64,000 bases of DNA from Pyrococcus sp. ST04 (GTDB lineage: Archaea > Methanobacteriota_B > Thermococci > Thermococcales > Thermococcaceae): NCBI RefSeq assembly GCF_000263735.1, contig NC_017946.1, positions 289,348 to 353,347 on the forward strand, in the 5' to 3' direction. Both the position numbers and the translations under genes were made by a program. Shown piece by piece: positions 49,458 through 56,896 of the stretch. Each line of letters begins with the position of its first letter. Position 1 is the first letter of the stretch. Under the pieces are notes generated by a model that ran no database searches, had not been told where the DNA came from, and saw only the letters and a list, made by a program, of their open reading frames with translations.

Positions 49458-49539
49458 ATTCTTTTTGTGTTTATGTAGGTTATTGTGTAGGCAAATTGCT
49501 TAAATATTTCCTTTTTCAATCTTCTTCTGGTGAGGAAAG

Positions 49540-50307
49540 GTGGGAGAATACTTTATTGAGCCTGGGTTAGATCCTCGAAAAGATCATGTTCTATATAAAG
49601 ATGAAGAGCATATGGTTGTTTATCTTGGAACTCAGGAAGGAGGAATGGACGTAGATGTTAACAGTTACTTGATAGTAAGTAGGGGAAGAGGGATTTTAAT
49701 TGATCCTGGAGGGTACAAGATATTCTCGAAAGTGTTGGCTAATATTTCCAAGTACATAGACCCTAGAAACATAGATTACATCTATATGTGCCACCAGGAT
49801 CCAGATGTTGCTGGAAGTATCCCCCTTTGGAGGGAAGTTAGTGATGCAAAGATAATAGTTCACTGGCTCTGGGTTAGGTTCCTTCCACACTTCGGCTTTG
49901 AAAACATTGGAGGATATGCACATGAGCTCCAAGACGAAGGGGAAGTTATGAACTTTGGAGCGACAACTCTAGAGTTCATACCAGCGCATTTCCTTCACAG
50001 CCCAGGTCATTTTACGATCTACGACCATAGGAGCAAGTTTTTATTTACCGGAGACATAGGAATTTCCTTCCCTGAAGAAGGATATCTTGTCGTTGAAAAT
50101 TTTGAAAAACACGTTCAATACATGAGGCCTTTACATGAGAGACTCATGGCAAGTAATAAGGCCTTGAGAATTTGGGTGAGCAAGGTTAGACACTTGGATA
50201 TTGAAGCAATTCTCCCCCAGCATGGAGCCATAATACCAAGAAAATACGTAGGCAGGTTCTTTGACTGGCTGGAAAACCTAAAGGTGGGCGTTGACCTTAT
50301 GAGGTGA
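49540..50307 (+). CDS. ODP-like diiron metallo-beta-lactamase-fold protein, putative oxygen sensor
   Basis: A 255-residue protein with the beta-lactamase fold of flavodiiron proteins but no flavodoxin domain. Metal ligands can be read: His85-x-Asp87-x-Asp89 (HQDPD in place of HxExDH; the last His is Val90), His153 or His157 (FLHSPGHF), Asp172 (FTGDIG) and His228 (PQHGA). This matches the oxygen-binding diiron protein (ODP) group, which senses O2 for chemoreceptors in Treponema. It is followed five bases later by a soluble MCP-like protein, the expected partner. The GTG start at 49540 follows GGTGAGG. A TATA (TTAAATATTT) lies at about 49500. Confidence 0.75.
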   Translation: MGEYFIEPGLDPRKDHVLYKDEEHMVVYLGTQEGGMDVDVNSYLIVSRGRGILIDPGGYKIFSKVLANISKYIDPRNIDYIYMCHQDPDVAGSIPLWREVSDAKIIVHWLWVRFLPHFGFENIGGYAHELQDEGEVMNFGATTLEFIPAHFLHSPGHFTIYDHRSKFLFTGDIGISFPEEGYLVVENFEKHVQYMRPLHERLMASNKALRIWVSKVRHLDIEAILPQHGAIIPRKYVGRFFDWLENLKVGVDLMR

Positions 50308-50312
50308 GGGAA

Positions 50313-51080
50313 ATGAACCTCAGAAACATAGAGAAGGCTTCCAATGCTTTGGCTCAGTCCTTGAGGATAAAAACTTCAAGCAAAGAAGCTAGCAAAATTG
50401 TTGAGGAGCTTGCAGAAGAGATAAGCGGAAAGTTCATGGAGAACAATACAATGATCCTTGAGAACATTGAAAAGCTATCCCAAGTAATGGAGGAACTTGA
50501 GAAGTTTAGAAGAGAATTTTTGCCGTTTTTCCAGAAGTTTGAAGTTTTTGCCAGGGAGTTCAATACTCTAGTACAAAATCTTGAATACGTCTCAAAAATT
50601 AGCGATTCTATAGCGAGTGTAGCAAAGCAGACAAACTTAGTTGCTTTAAATGCTTCGATAGAAGCTGCGAGAGCTGGGGAAGCAGGAAGAGGGTTCGCTG
50701 TCGTCGCGGATGAGATAAGAAGGATGGCTGTTCAGACGATGAACCTTGCTAAGGAAATCAAAGATTTTAACTCCAGGGTGATGGCACAGCTTGATGCCCT
50801 TAGGGATGCTTTGGAAGTAATGGACAGAATAAAAGAGGGAACAGAGATTCTTGGAAGGGACATAGAGATGATCGTTGAGATAAGCAACGTCCTCAGTGGT
50901 ATTTCAAAAGAACAAGAAGAGTTTATAAACGACATCAAGAGGCTTAGTGGCATAGCACTGGCATTAAGGAAGTTTGCTGATATGCAGGATAAGTACAATA
51001 AAGAACTCGCTTCTCTTCTCAGGCTAATGGTTAGTGAATATTCTAAGGAGCAACTTAACGAGGAGGGTAGTGTAATATGA
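50313..51080 (+). CDS. Soluble methyl-accepting chemotaxis-type signalling protein
   Basis: A protein of about 255 residues, wholly alpha-helical, with no TM segment and no sensor domain of its own. The hairpin tip (KQTNLVALNASIEAARAGEAG, then RGFAVVADEIRRMA) is the conserved region where receptors contact CheA and CheW. The flanking helices form the coiled-coil signalling domain. ATG 50313 follows GAGGTGA. Because it lacks an input domain and lies directly after an ODP-like gene, I infer that the ODP protein is its ligand-sensing partner. No che genes are in the window. It overlaps alaX by four bases. Confidence 0.82.
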   Translation: MNLRNIEKASNALAQSLRIKTSSKEASKIVEELAEEISGKFMENNTMILENIEKLSQVMEELEKFRREFLPFFQKFEVFAREFNTLVQNLEYVSKISDSIASVAKQTNLVALNASIEAARAGEAGRGFAVVADEIRRMAVQTMNLAKEIKDFNSRVMAQLDALRDALEVMDRIKEGTEILGRDIEMIVEISNVLSGISKEQEEFINDIKRLSGIALALRKFADMQDKYNKELASLLRLMVSEYSKEQLNEEGSVI

Positions 51081-52291
51081 CCGAGAGAATGTATTATAAG
51101 GATCCCTATTTAAAGGAGGCTGAGGCCACTATTGTTGAGGTTAGGGAAGAAGGGGAGAAAGTTGCAATAAAGCTTGATAAAACAATATTCTATCCGGAAG
51201 GTGGAGGCCAGCCAGGGGACAGGGGAAAAATAATTGGAGAGCAATTTGAAGTCTTAGTTGAAAACACTATTGAAAAAGCTGATGGGATCTGGCATATTGG
51301 GAGTCTGAAAGGAGAGATTCCAGAAAAAGGGGAAAAAGTTAAGCTGCAACTGGACTGGGATTGGAGATACGAGAACATGAGAACTCACACTGGGCAACAC
51401 ATCCTCTCTGCGATTCTCAAGAAGCTCTATGACTTAGACACATCGGGATTTCAGATCTTTGAGGATCATGCCAAGATAGAAGTCAATGGAGAAGTTACAT
51501 GGGAAATGATTGAGAATGTCGAGATTGAGGCGAATAATATAGTTCTCCAGGATGTTCCTGTGACCATAGAGGAGTACAAGTATCTCCCAGATGACATAGC
51601 AAGAATCCTCAGAAAACACGTAACTAAGGTAAAGGACAAGATCAGGATTGTGAAAATCGGAGACATTGATGTAACTCCCTGTGGAGGAACCCACGTAAAG
51701 TCAACGAGGGAAGTTGGGCTGATAAAGGTCATAAGGTTTTACAAGAAGTCAAAGGGAACTTGGAGGATAGAGTTTGTATGTGGTAAAAGGGCTATAAAGA
51801 AGCTCAATGAGATCTTAAGGGATTACTGGACATCTCTTGACCTAATGCCAAATAAAAACCCACCGCTCTCTGAGAGGGTAAGAGAAGTCTTGAAGTCGAT
51901 TGACGAACTCGAAGAAAAGTTCGATAGTCAGCGGAAGGAACTGTGGAAATGGAAGGAACAGGCACTATTAGGAAGGAGTTGGGAGGTTGGACACTACAAC
52001 GTGGTGACTTTTGTTGAGGAATGGGAAATGAAAGATGCACAGGCATTTGCCGTTGATTTCGTGAAGAATAACCCGGGAACGATAGTCATTCTAGCGAGTA
52101 ATGACTACGTAATATTCGCAAGGAATGAAGAAGTTCCTGTCTCAATGAAAGAGCTGTTGCAGAAGGTCATAGATGAGCTTGGAGGTAAGGGAGGAGGAAC
52201 AGATAACCTTGCAAGGGGTAAAATAGAGGCTGAACCCGAGGACATAATTGATGTTGCTTTGGAAAAGCTAAAGGAGATGCTCGAGACCTAG
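51077..52291 (+). CDS. alaX: Alanyl-tRNA editing protein AlaX, long form
   Basis: A 404-residue trans-editing protein that removes Ser (or Gly) from mischarged tRNA-Ala. The N-terminal beta domain contains YPEGGGQPGDRG. The zinc-binding editing site is HTGQH and CGGTH. A coiled coil and a DHHA1-type C-terminal domain ending in GGKGGGTDNLARG follow, which makes this the AlaX-L form. The ATG overlaps the end of the MCP gene. The 3' end overlaps the convergent PP-loop gene by 24 bases. A functional link to the ODP-MCP pair is not evident. Confidence 0.92.
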   Translation: MTERMYYKDPYLKEAEATIVEVREEGEKVAIKLDKTIFYPEGGGQPGDRGKIIGEQFEVLVENTIEKADGIWHIGSLKGEIPEKGEKVKLQLDWDWRYENMRTHTGQHILSAILKKLYDLDTSGFQIFEDHAKIEVNGEVTWEMIENVEIEANNIVLQDVPVTIEEYKYLPDDIARILRKHVTKVKDKIRIVKIGDIDVTPCGGTHVKSTREVGLIKVIRFYKKSKGTWRIEFVCGKRAIKKLNEILRDYWTSLDLMPNKNPPLSERVREVLKSIDELEEKFDSQRKELWKWKEQALLGRSWEVGHYNVVTFVEEWEMKDAQAFAVDFVKNNPGTIVILASNDYVIFARNEEVPVSMKELLQKVIDELGGKGGGTDNLARGKIEAEPEDIIDVALEKLKEMLET

Positions 52292-53089
52292 CTTTTTATA
52301 TACATATTCCTTTTGTTCCCTCGGCACTCTTGGCCTTTCAACTTTTTTGAGTGCCTTTTCCTTGTCTAGAAGTCCATATCTAACAAGTGCGGCAATTCTT
52401 CTATGTTCAAACGAATATCCATGCTTCTCCCAAAATCTTTCCAATGCCGGTCCGAGGATTAGACAGTTACTTGTATATCCAGGGAGCTCTGGAAGCTTAA
52501 AAGGTAGCTTTTCTAGAATCCTCATCCTTTCTTCTTCTGTCATGAGGGAGAGTAGTCTTACTTGGATTACTCCTCCGCTCATTAACATATAAGGGTGATG
52601 TCCGAATGGAATCTCATGACCCGTTATTATATACTTATATCCATGTCTCAACGCATACTTCCTTAGGATTTCCATTGTTCTCTTTGAGCATTTTCTGCAG
52701 GGAGATTTAGCCTTTAGCAATGCCTCTCTGAATATATCGGAATAGTCCTTCTCTATTATAGTTAGCTTGACGTTGAGGTAATCGGCAACTTTCTTAGCAT
52801 TTTCTATTGCAGCAGGAGCCATAAAGCCGTGGTTCACCATAACAGCCTCAACGTCTAAGTTGTACTCTTTCCTGGCAAGATATAATGCTACTGTGGAATC
52901 TTTTCCTCCGGAATATGCAACTATAGCTTTGTCAATATTAGTTATAATTTCTTCTAGCTCTCTCTTGATCTTATCTTTATCCGGAGGATGCTCTAGAAAG
53001 GCCTTGCACTCTTTGCATATTGGCCTTCCATTTATTATCAGTATCTTTGTTACCCGCTCATCGTTTATGCAAAGTGAACACCTCAGCAT
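52268..53089 (-). CDS. PP-loop ATPase, TtuA/TtcA-like
   Basis: A 273-residue protein with the PP-loop AYSGGKDSTVALYLA. An N-terminal zinc finger (CSLC at the start, ICKEC 30 residues later) and a middle CRKC motif would bind zinc or an Fe-S cluster, as in tRNA thiolation enzymes. MVNHGFM and TGHEIPFGHH continue the family pattern. Enzymes of this group adenylate a base or a sulfur carrier; the exact tRNA position is not clear. It is convergent with alaX and divergent from DUF116. Confidence 0.78.
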   Translation of the reverse strand: MLRCSLCINDERVTKILIINGRPICKECKAFLEHPPDKDKIKRELEEIITNIDKAIVAYSGGKDSTVALYLARKEYNLDVEAVMVNHGFMAPAAIENAKKVADYLNVKLTIIEKDYSDIFREALLKAKSPCRKCSKRTMEILRKYALRHGYKYIITGHEIPFGHHPYMLMSGGVIQVRLLSLMTEEERMRILEKLPFKLPELPGYTSNCLILGPALERFWEKHGYSFEHRRIAALVRYGLLDKEKALKKVERPRVPREQKEYVYKKLGLEHLL

Positions 53090-53129
53090 TTTCGACGCCT
53101 ATACATTTTTAATCCCAGTTTTAAAGTTC

Positions 53130-53717
53130 ATGTTTGGGTTAGTTCCAATGACGCTTGATAATATTATTGCAAAACTACTAGCTCTTGGGGCCGATTTGAG
53201 TACAAGGAATGCTGTGAAGGCTGCCTTATCTTTGATAAGTGAGAACGAGGAATTAACTGATCAAATATATGTTGAACTCAAGAATAAAGCGTATAAAGAT
53301 GACTTTAAGAGAGTTCCAGTTGAGAAGAGGGCAATTTTTATTCCTCAGTGTCTCAGAAACATAAAAGCTTGTGAAGCGGAGTTTACTGAGTATGGTTGGA
53401 TCTGCAAGAAGTGCGGAAAGTGTCAAATCGGAGAAATAATAGAGTATGCTGAGTCTCTTGGATATAGGCAGTTTTACATTGTACCTGGAGGGAGTCTCGT
53501 TAAGAAGATTCTAAAGGATAAAGTTCCCAAGGGGGAAATTAAAGGGGCCGTAGGAATAGCTTGTTGGCCTGAGCTTGCTGAAGCCGCTGAAAAGTTATCT
53601 TCGCTGAAAATACCCATTCAAGGAATTCCCTTGCTTAGAGCTGGGTGCATAAATACTATCGTGGACGTTGAAAGAGTTAAAGAGGTTTTGCGACTCGGAA
53701 TTAGGATCGATTTCTAA
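53130..53717 (+). CDS. DUF116 family protein
   Basis: A protein of about 195 residues. It has a Cys-rich stretch (IPQCLRNIKACEAEF, then ICKKCGKCQIG) that probably binds a metal or Fe-S cluster, and a Rossmann-like second half (FYIVPGGSLVKKI, GAVGIACWPELAEAAEKL). Its role is unknown. The start is uncertain. ATG 53130 and ATG 53148 are both in frame, and TTTTAAAG about 26 bases before 53148 would suit a leaderless start there. The longer ORF upstream overlaps the divergent gene and is not credible. Confidence 0.75.
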   Translation: MFGLVPMTLDNIIAKLLALGADLSTRNAVKAALSLISENEELTDQIYVELKNKAYKDDFKRVPVEKRAIFIPQCLRNIKACEAEFTEYGWICKKCGKCQIGEIIEYAESLGYRQFYIVPGGSLVKKILKDKVPKGEIKGAVGIACWPELAEAAEKLSSLKIPIQGIPLLRAGCINTIVDVERVKEVLRLGIRIDF

Positions 53718-53747
53718 TTATTTCTAAATTGATAATTGCAGGCATGG

Positions 53748-54656
53748 TTAAAGATCTAGCTTACTCCTTTTAACTAGGGGAGCAACTTCCCTTGCAACTC
53801 TTTTCACGCTGAAGAGAGTTATTGGGTCCATTTGCTTCAGTTGAACCAATAGGCAACCACTTATCCTAACATCTATGTACTTCTTAGCCTCCATGGCTGC
53901 CTTCAAAAATTCCCTTATACTTTCAGCCCTTTCAAAGTCCAATCCCGCTTTTTTAAGCCTTTCAACATTTAGTTCGTGGATCGTTAATGGCTGGAGGAAC
54001 ATCTCATCTATTCCTGCTTCTGCTGCTATTTGGGCTATTTTTGGTATGTCTTCATCATTTATTCCTGGCATGAAAATAGTCCTTACAGCTGAAACTACGC
54101 TTTTGTCTTCGCCAACTATCTTCAGTGCATTTACGACATTTTCGAAGGTATCCGCATTTGTTATCATCCTATGTTTCTCCCTAGTCGCTGCATCTAGGCT
54201 TATCATAACAACGTCAAAATCCAACTTTTCCCAGAGTTCTCTAGTCAGGAGGGAACCATTCGTTTGTAGATCCAGTCTTGCCTCTGGAAATCTTTCTCTA
54301 AGCATCCTATTTACCTCAACTATTCTTGGCGATAAGAGAGGTTCTCCATACTGGGATATTGTTATTGCCTTTGGATTGTCCCATCCATAATAACCTGGCT
54401 TTGGTGCTTTCCCCAGCTTTACGGCTACGTTGGAGTAGCAGAATATGCAGTCATGGTTACAAGCTGGGGTCAGCTCGTAGCTGGGGTGATGGACAGGATT
54501 AGGATTTGTTAGGTCTAGCCCTTGGCAATAATTGCAGTGAGTTGGCCATGTTATCTCTTCTACGAACTTCTTTAGCATTCTTGCCTCTTTATTTTCTAGA
54601 ATTTGAGGCTCAACTCCCATTAATTTGGCAAATTCTTCCCACGAGTATTTCTTCAT
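53748..54656 (-). CDS. Radical SAM protein, function unknown
   Basis: A protein of about 302 residues. The cluster motif CNHDCIFC starts near residue 68 and is preceded by CNYC. YGEPLLSPRIVEVNRML and DLQTNGSLL continue the MoaA/PflA-like pattern. It is the last gene of a pyrC-pyrK-radical SAM operon; its start overlaps the stop of pyrK by four bases. A role in nucleotide metabolism is possible, but nothing in the sequence names the substrate. GGAAGGTGAGAGT precedes the ATG. Confidence 0.8.
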   Translation of the reverse strand: MKKYSWEEFAKLMGVEPQILENKEARMLKKFVEEITWPTHCNYCQGLDLTNPNPVHHPSYELTPACNHDCIFCYSNVAVKLGKAPKPGYYGWDNPKAITISQYGEPLLSPRIVEVNRMLRERFPEARLDLQTNGSLLTRELWEKLDFDVVMISLDAATREKHRMITNADTFENVVNALKIVGEDKSVVSAVRTIFMPGINDEDIPKIAQIAAEAGIDEMFLQPLTIHELNVERLKKAGLDFERAESIREFLKAAMEAKKYIDVRISGCLLVQLKQMDPITLFSVKRVAREVAPLVKRSKLDL

Positions 54657-55393
54657 ACTCTCACCTTCCTTCCGTCCGGTAACCTTGAGAATCTGCCAAA
54701 TTCTGTTTCCTTGAGTTGCTCTCCCGTGAAAACTGGCCCATCTCTGCAGACGAGGTATGGGCCTAGAGCACAACTACCACACACACCAATTCCGCATTTC
54801 ATGTACCTCTCTGCTGAGATCTGTACTCTTTGATAATTCATTATCTCGAGGATTTTAGCAAGCATTATCTCTGGCCCGCAGGCATAAACTTGGGAGAATT
54901 CTTCTTTTCTGTTCCTTAGAATATCCGTTGGAAATCCTTTTACTCCATAACTTCCATCGTCTGTAGTTATCACGACTTCATTAACATAGTTTTCAATGTC
55001 CAAAAGAGCTAGCTCCTCTCTGGTCCTAGCCCCATAGATCAGAACTTTTTCCTCTAACTTCCCATGCTTTGCGAGTGCGTATATGGGAGGTATTCCTATT
55101 CCACCCGCCATTAATGCGACTTTTCCCTCCACTTCCGTAAATCCGTTCCCATAAGGGCCTCTTATCCATATGTTATCTCCCTCTGTAAGGTTGAACATTT
55201 CACTTGTGAACTTTCCAACCCTTTTTACAACAATTAAATCCTTATCCGCCAGACTGAATGGTTTTTCTCCCTTTCCTGGTATCCATACCATTATAAATTG
55301 GCCTGGTGTGAAGTTTAGCCTTTTGGAAAATCTAAATGCTTTGATATTCTTTGCAACTTCCCACACTTCCCTAAGCTTGACCCTCTCTAACAA
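54653..55393 (-). CDS. pyrK: PyrK-like electron transfer subunit of dihydroorotate dehydrogenase
   Basis: A protein of about 246 residues with a ferredoxin-reductase plan: FAD domain (PGQFIMVWIPGKGEKPFSLAD), NAD domain (VALMAGGIGIPPIYAL, VYACGPEIML) and a C-terminal [2Fe-2S] motif (CGIGVCGSCALGPYLVCRDG). It passes electrons from PyrD to NAD. The exact start is unclear. TTG 55393 has a GGGGGGAGAGGG upstream, while the ORF reaches 55429 inside pyrC. pyrD is not adjacent. Confidence 0.85.
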   Translation of the reverse strand: MLERVKLREVWEVAKNIKAFRFSKRLNFTPGQFIMVWIPGKGEKPFSLADKDLIVVKRVGKFTSEMFNLTEGDNIWIRGPYGNGFTEVEGKVALMAGGIGIPPIYALAKHGKLEEKVLIYGARTREELALLDIENYVNEVVITTDDGSYGVKGFPTDILRNRKEEFSQVYACGPEIMLAKILEIMNYQRVQISAERYMKCGIGVCGSCALGPYLVCRDGPVFTGEQLKETEFGRFSRLPDGRKVRV

Positions 55394-56588
55394 CCCTCTC
55401 CCCCCTCGGCTTTCCAATAATTTCATCATTTTCCATTACAACTTCTCCCCTTAGAATCGTCATTATAACTTTTCCCCTGATTTTCCAGCCTTCATAAGGA
55501 CTCCATCCGGCTTTTGTGTAGAAGTTCTCTGGTTTTACAACCCATTCCTTCTTCATATCCACTATTATAAGGTCGGCATCCTTTCCCTCTTCGAACCCCT
55601 TGTTCTTTAGTCCAAATATCCTTGCTGGATTTAATGATGTTTTTTCAACAACATCTTTTAGCGTTAAAAGTCCTTTGTTGACTGCATCCAGGAGTAGATG
55701 GAGCTCTGTCTCAAGTTCAGGAAGTCCTGCTGCTCCTGCTTCTTTATCTTCTATCGTGTGTGGGGCATGGTCGCTGGCTATTATTGGGACATGCTTCAAT
55801 TTCTCCCATAGGTACCTTCTATGCTCTTCATCTCTTAACGGAGGGTACACTTTTAGGAGTTTGTTCTTTTCAAAGTCCTTTTTGGTTAGGAATAGATGGT
55901 GGGGAGTGACCTCGAAGCTTACCCACTCTAATTTATCTTTGAGAATTAGCTCTATTCCCTCCTTGGTGGAAACGTGGCATATGTGAAGTTTTTTCTTAAC
56001 TTCTTTGCTGGCCGATAGGGCCTTTTCTATTGCTCTGATTTCAACAATTGGTGGTCTGTTAGGGTATCTTCTTATTAGCTCATAATCTTCAGCATGCACG
56101 CTTACTATCCCAGGAGCCTTGGAGTAGTCCTCCTTAAAGTTTCTGGAGTAAATTCCTCCCGTTGAGGCTCCCATGAAGATTTTATAAAAATCTGCGTTTT
56201 TAGAGGGCTCATTTCCAGCTATTAAAAAACCTAGGGCATAATCTGCATAGCTTTTCTTTCTGAAGATATATTCTCTCATTTTCAAAGTTCTCTCATCCAT
56301 TATTGGGGGTTTTGTATTTGGCATATCAAATACCGTTGTAACTCCTCCATGGATTGCAGCTTTTGTTCCACTTTCTATGGTCTCCTTATAGGATTCTTCA
56401 AAATCTCGCAAGTGGACATGCACATCTATCATTCCTGGGAGTACTAGTTGGCCCTTTCCGACTCTTATTTCATTGTCTCCTTTTAGTTTCCTTAGTGAAA
56501 ATTTTGAAATTTTGCCATCATTCACTCCAATATAACCGTCAAATATCCTTTCTTTAAGGAAAAACTTGCCAGATATTACGAGATCCAC
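55371..56588 (-). CDS. pyrC: Dihydroorotase
   Basis: A protein of about 405 residues that closes carbamoyl-aspartate to dihydroorotate in pyrimidine synthesis. The metal motif DVHVHLRDFE, SVHAED, HICHVST and ASDHAPH are all present. A Lys in the FYKIFMGAST segment is the candidate for carbamylation, though it is not certain. I prefer GTG 56588 (MDLVISGK) because GGTGA lies five bases upstream; ATG 56603 is in frame and cannot be excluded. It overlaps pyrK. Confidence 0.92.
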   Translation of the reverse strand: MDLVISGKFFLKERIFDGYIGVNDGKISKFSLRKLKGDNEIRVGKGQLVLPGMIDVHVHLRDFEESYKETIESGTKAAIHGGVTTVFDMPNTKPPIMDERTLKMREYIFRKKSYADYALGFLIAGNEPSKNADFYKIFMGASTGGIYSRNFKEDYSKAPGIVSVHAEDYELIRRYPNRPPIVEIRAIEKALSASKEVKKKLHICHVSTKEGIELILKDKLEWVSFEVTPHHLFLTKKDFEKNKLLKVYPPLRDEEHRRYLWEKLKHVPIIASDHAPHTIEDKEAGAAGLPELETELHLLLDAVNKGLLTLKDVVEKTSLNPARIFGLKNKGFEEGKDADLIIVDMKKEWVVKPENFYTKAGWSPYEGWKIRGKVIMTILRGEVVMENDEIIGKPRGERVVREGQA

Positions 56589-56722
56589 TATTCTCACCAG
56601 CATGATGAGATGTTTTCTCGATTCTTAAGTTTTTTCTAAGTTTCCTATATCTTGATGGAAATTTAAATTGCAAATAAGGAGATTTCTGAGCTTTTTTATA
56701 AAATTCCTTGGATAGTTAAAGC

Positions 56723-56734
56723 TTTACAAGCTTG
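56723..56734. promoter_or_regulatory. TTTACAAGCTTG motif upstream of dppA
   Basis: The 12 bases TTTACAAGCTTG contain a 10-base palindrome with the next base (ACAAGCTTGT). The same 12 bases recur upstream of dppB at 59582-59593. Two copies in the two dpp leader regions suggest a regulator site. Confidence 0.4.
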
Positions 56735-56823
56735 TTAAGGTTTGATGTAGAAAATCGTTGTGATACGAGTTTTTTAGTAGCTTATTTGTAATATTGTCGT
56801 AATCCTTAAATACTGAATCCGAT

Positions 56824-56869
56824 GTATAAAATCATGCCATACCACTCTATTAGTGGCATTATTGTGCCA
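56824..56869 (+). promoter_or_regulatory. dppA promoter and operator-like TGGCA repeats
   Basis: A TATA candidate (GTATAAAAT) starts at 56824. It is followed by three half sites: TGCCA at 56835-56839, TGGCA at 56854-56858 and TGCCA at 56865-56869. The second and third form a perfect inverted repeat with a 6-base spacer. The cluster lies at and after the predicted transcription start, a usual place for an archaeal repressor. The rest of the 300-base region upstream of dppA is AT-rich with no small ORF or guide RNA. Confidence 0.45.
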
Positions 56870-56896
56870 TTTGAGATACACGGCAGGTGATATCCA

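Noticed and set aside
52860-53129. N-terminal extension of the DUF116 frame
   Set aside because: It lies wholly over the divergent PP-loop gene. The DUF116 homology starts only after 53130, and internal promoters suit starts at 53130 or 53148.
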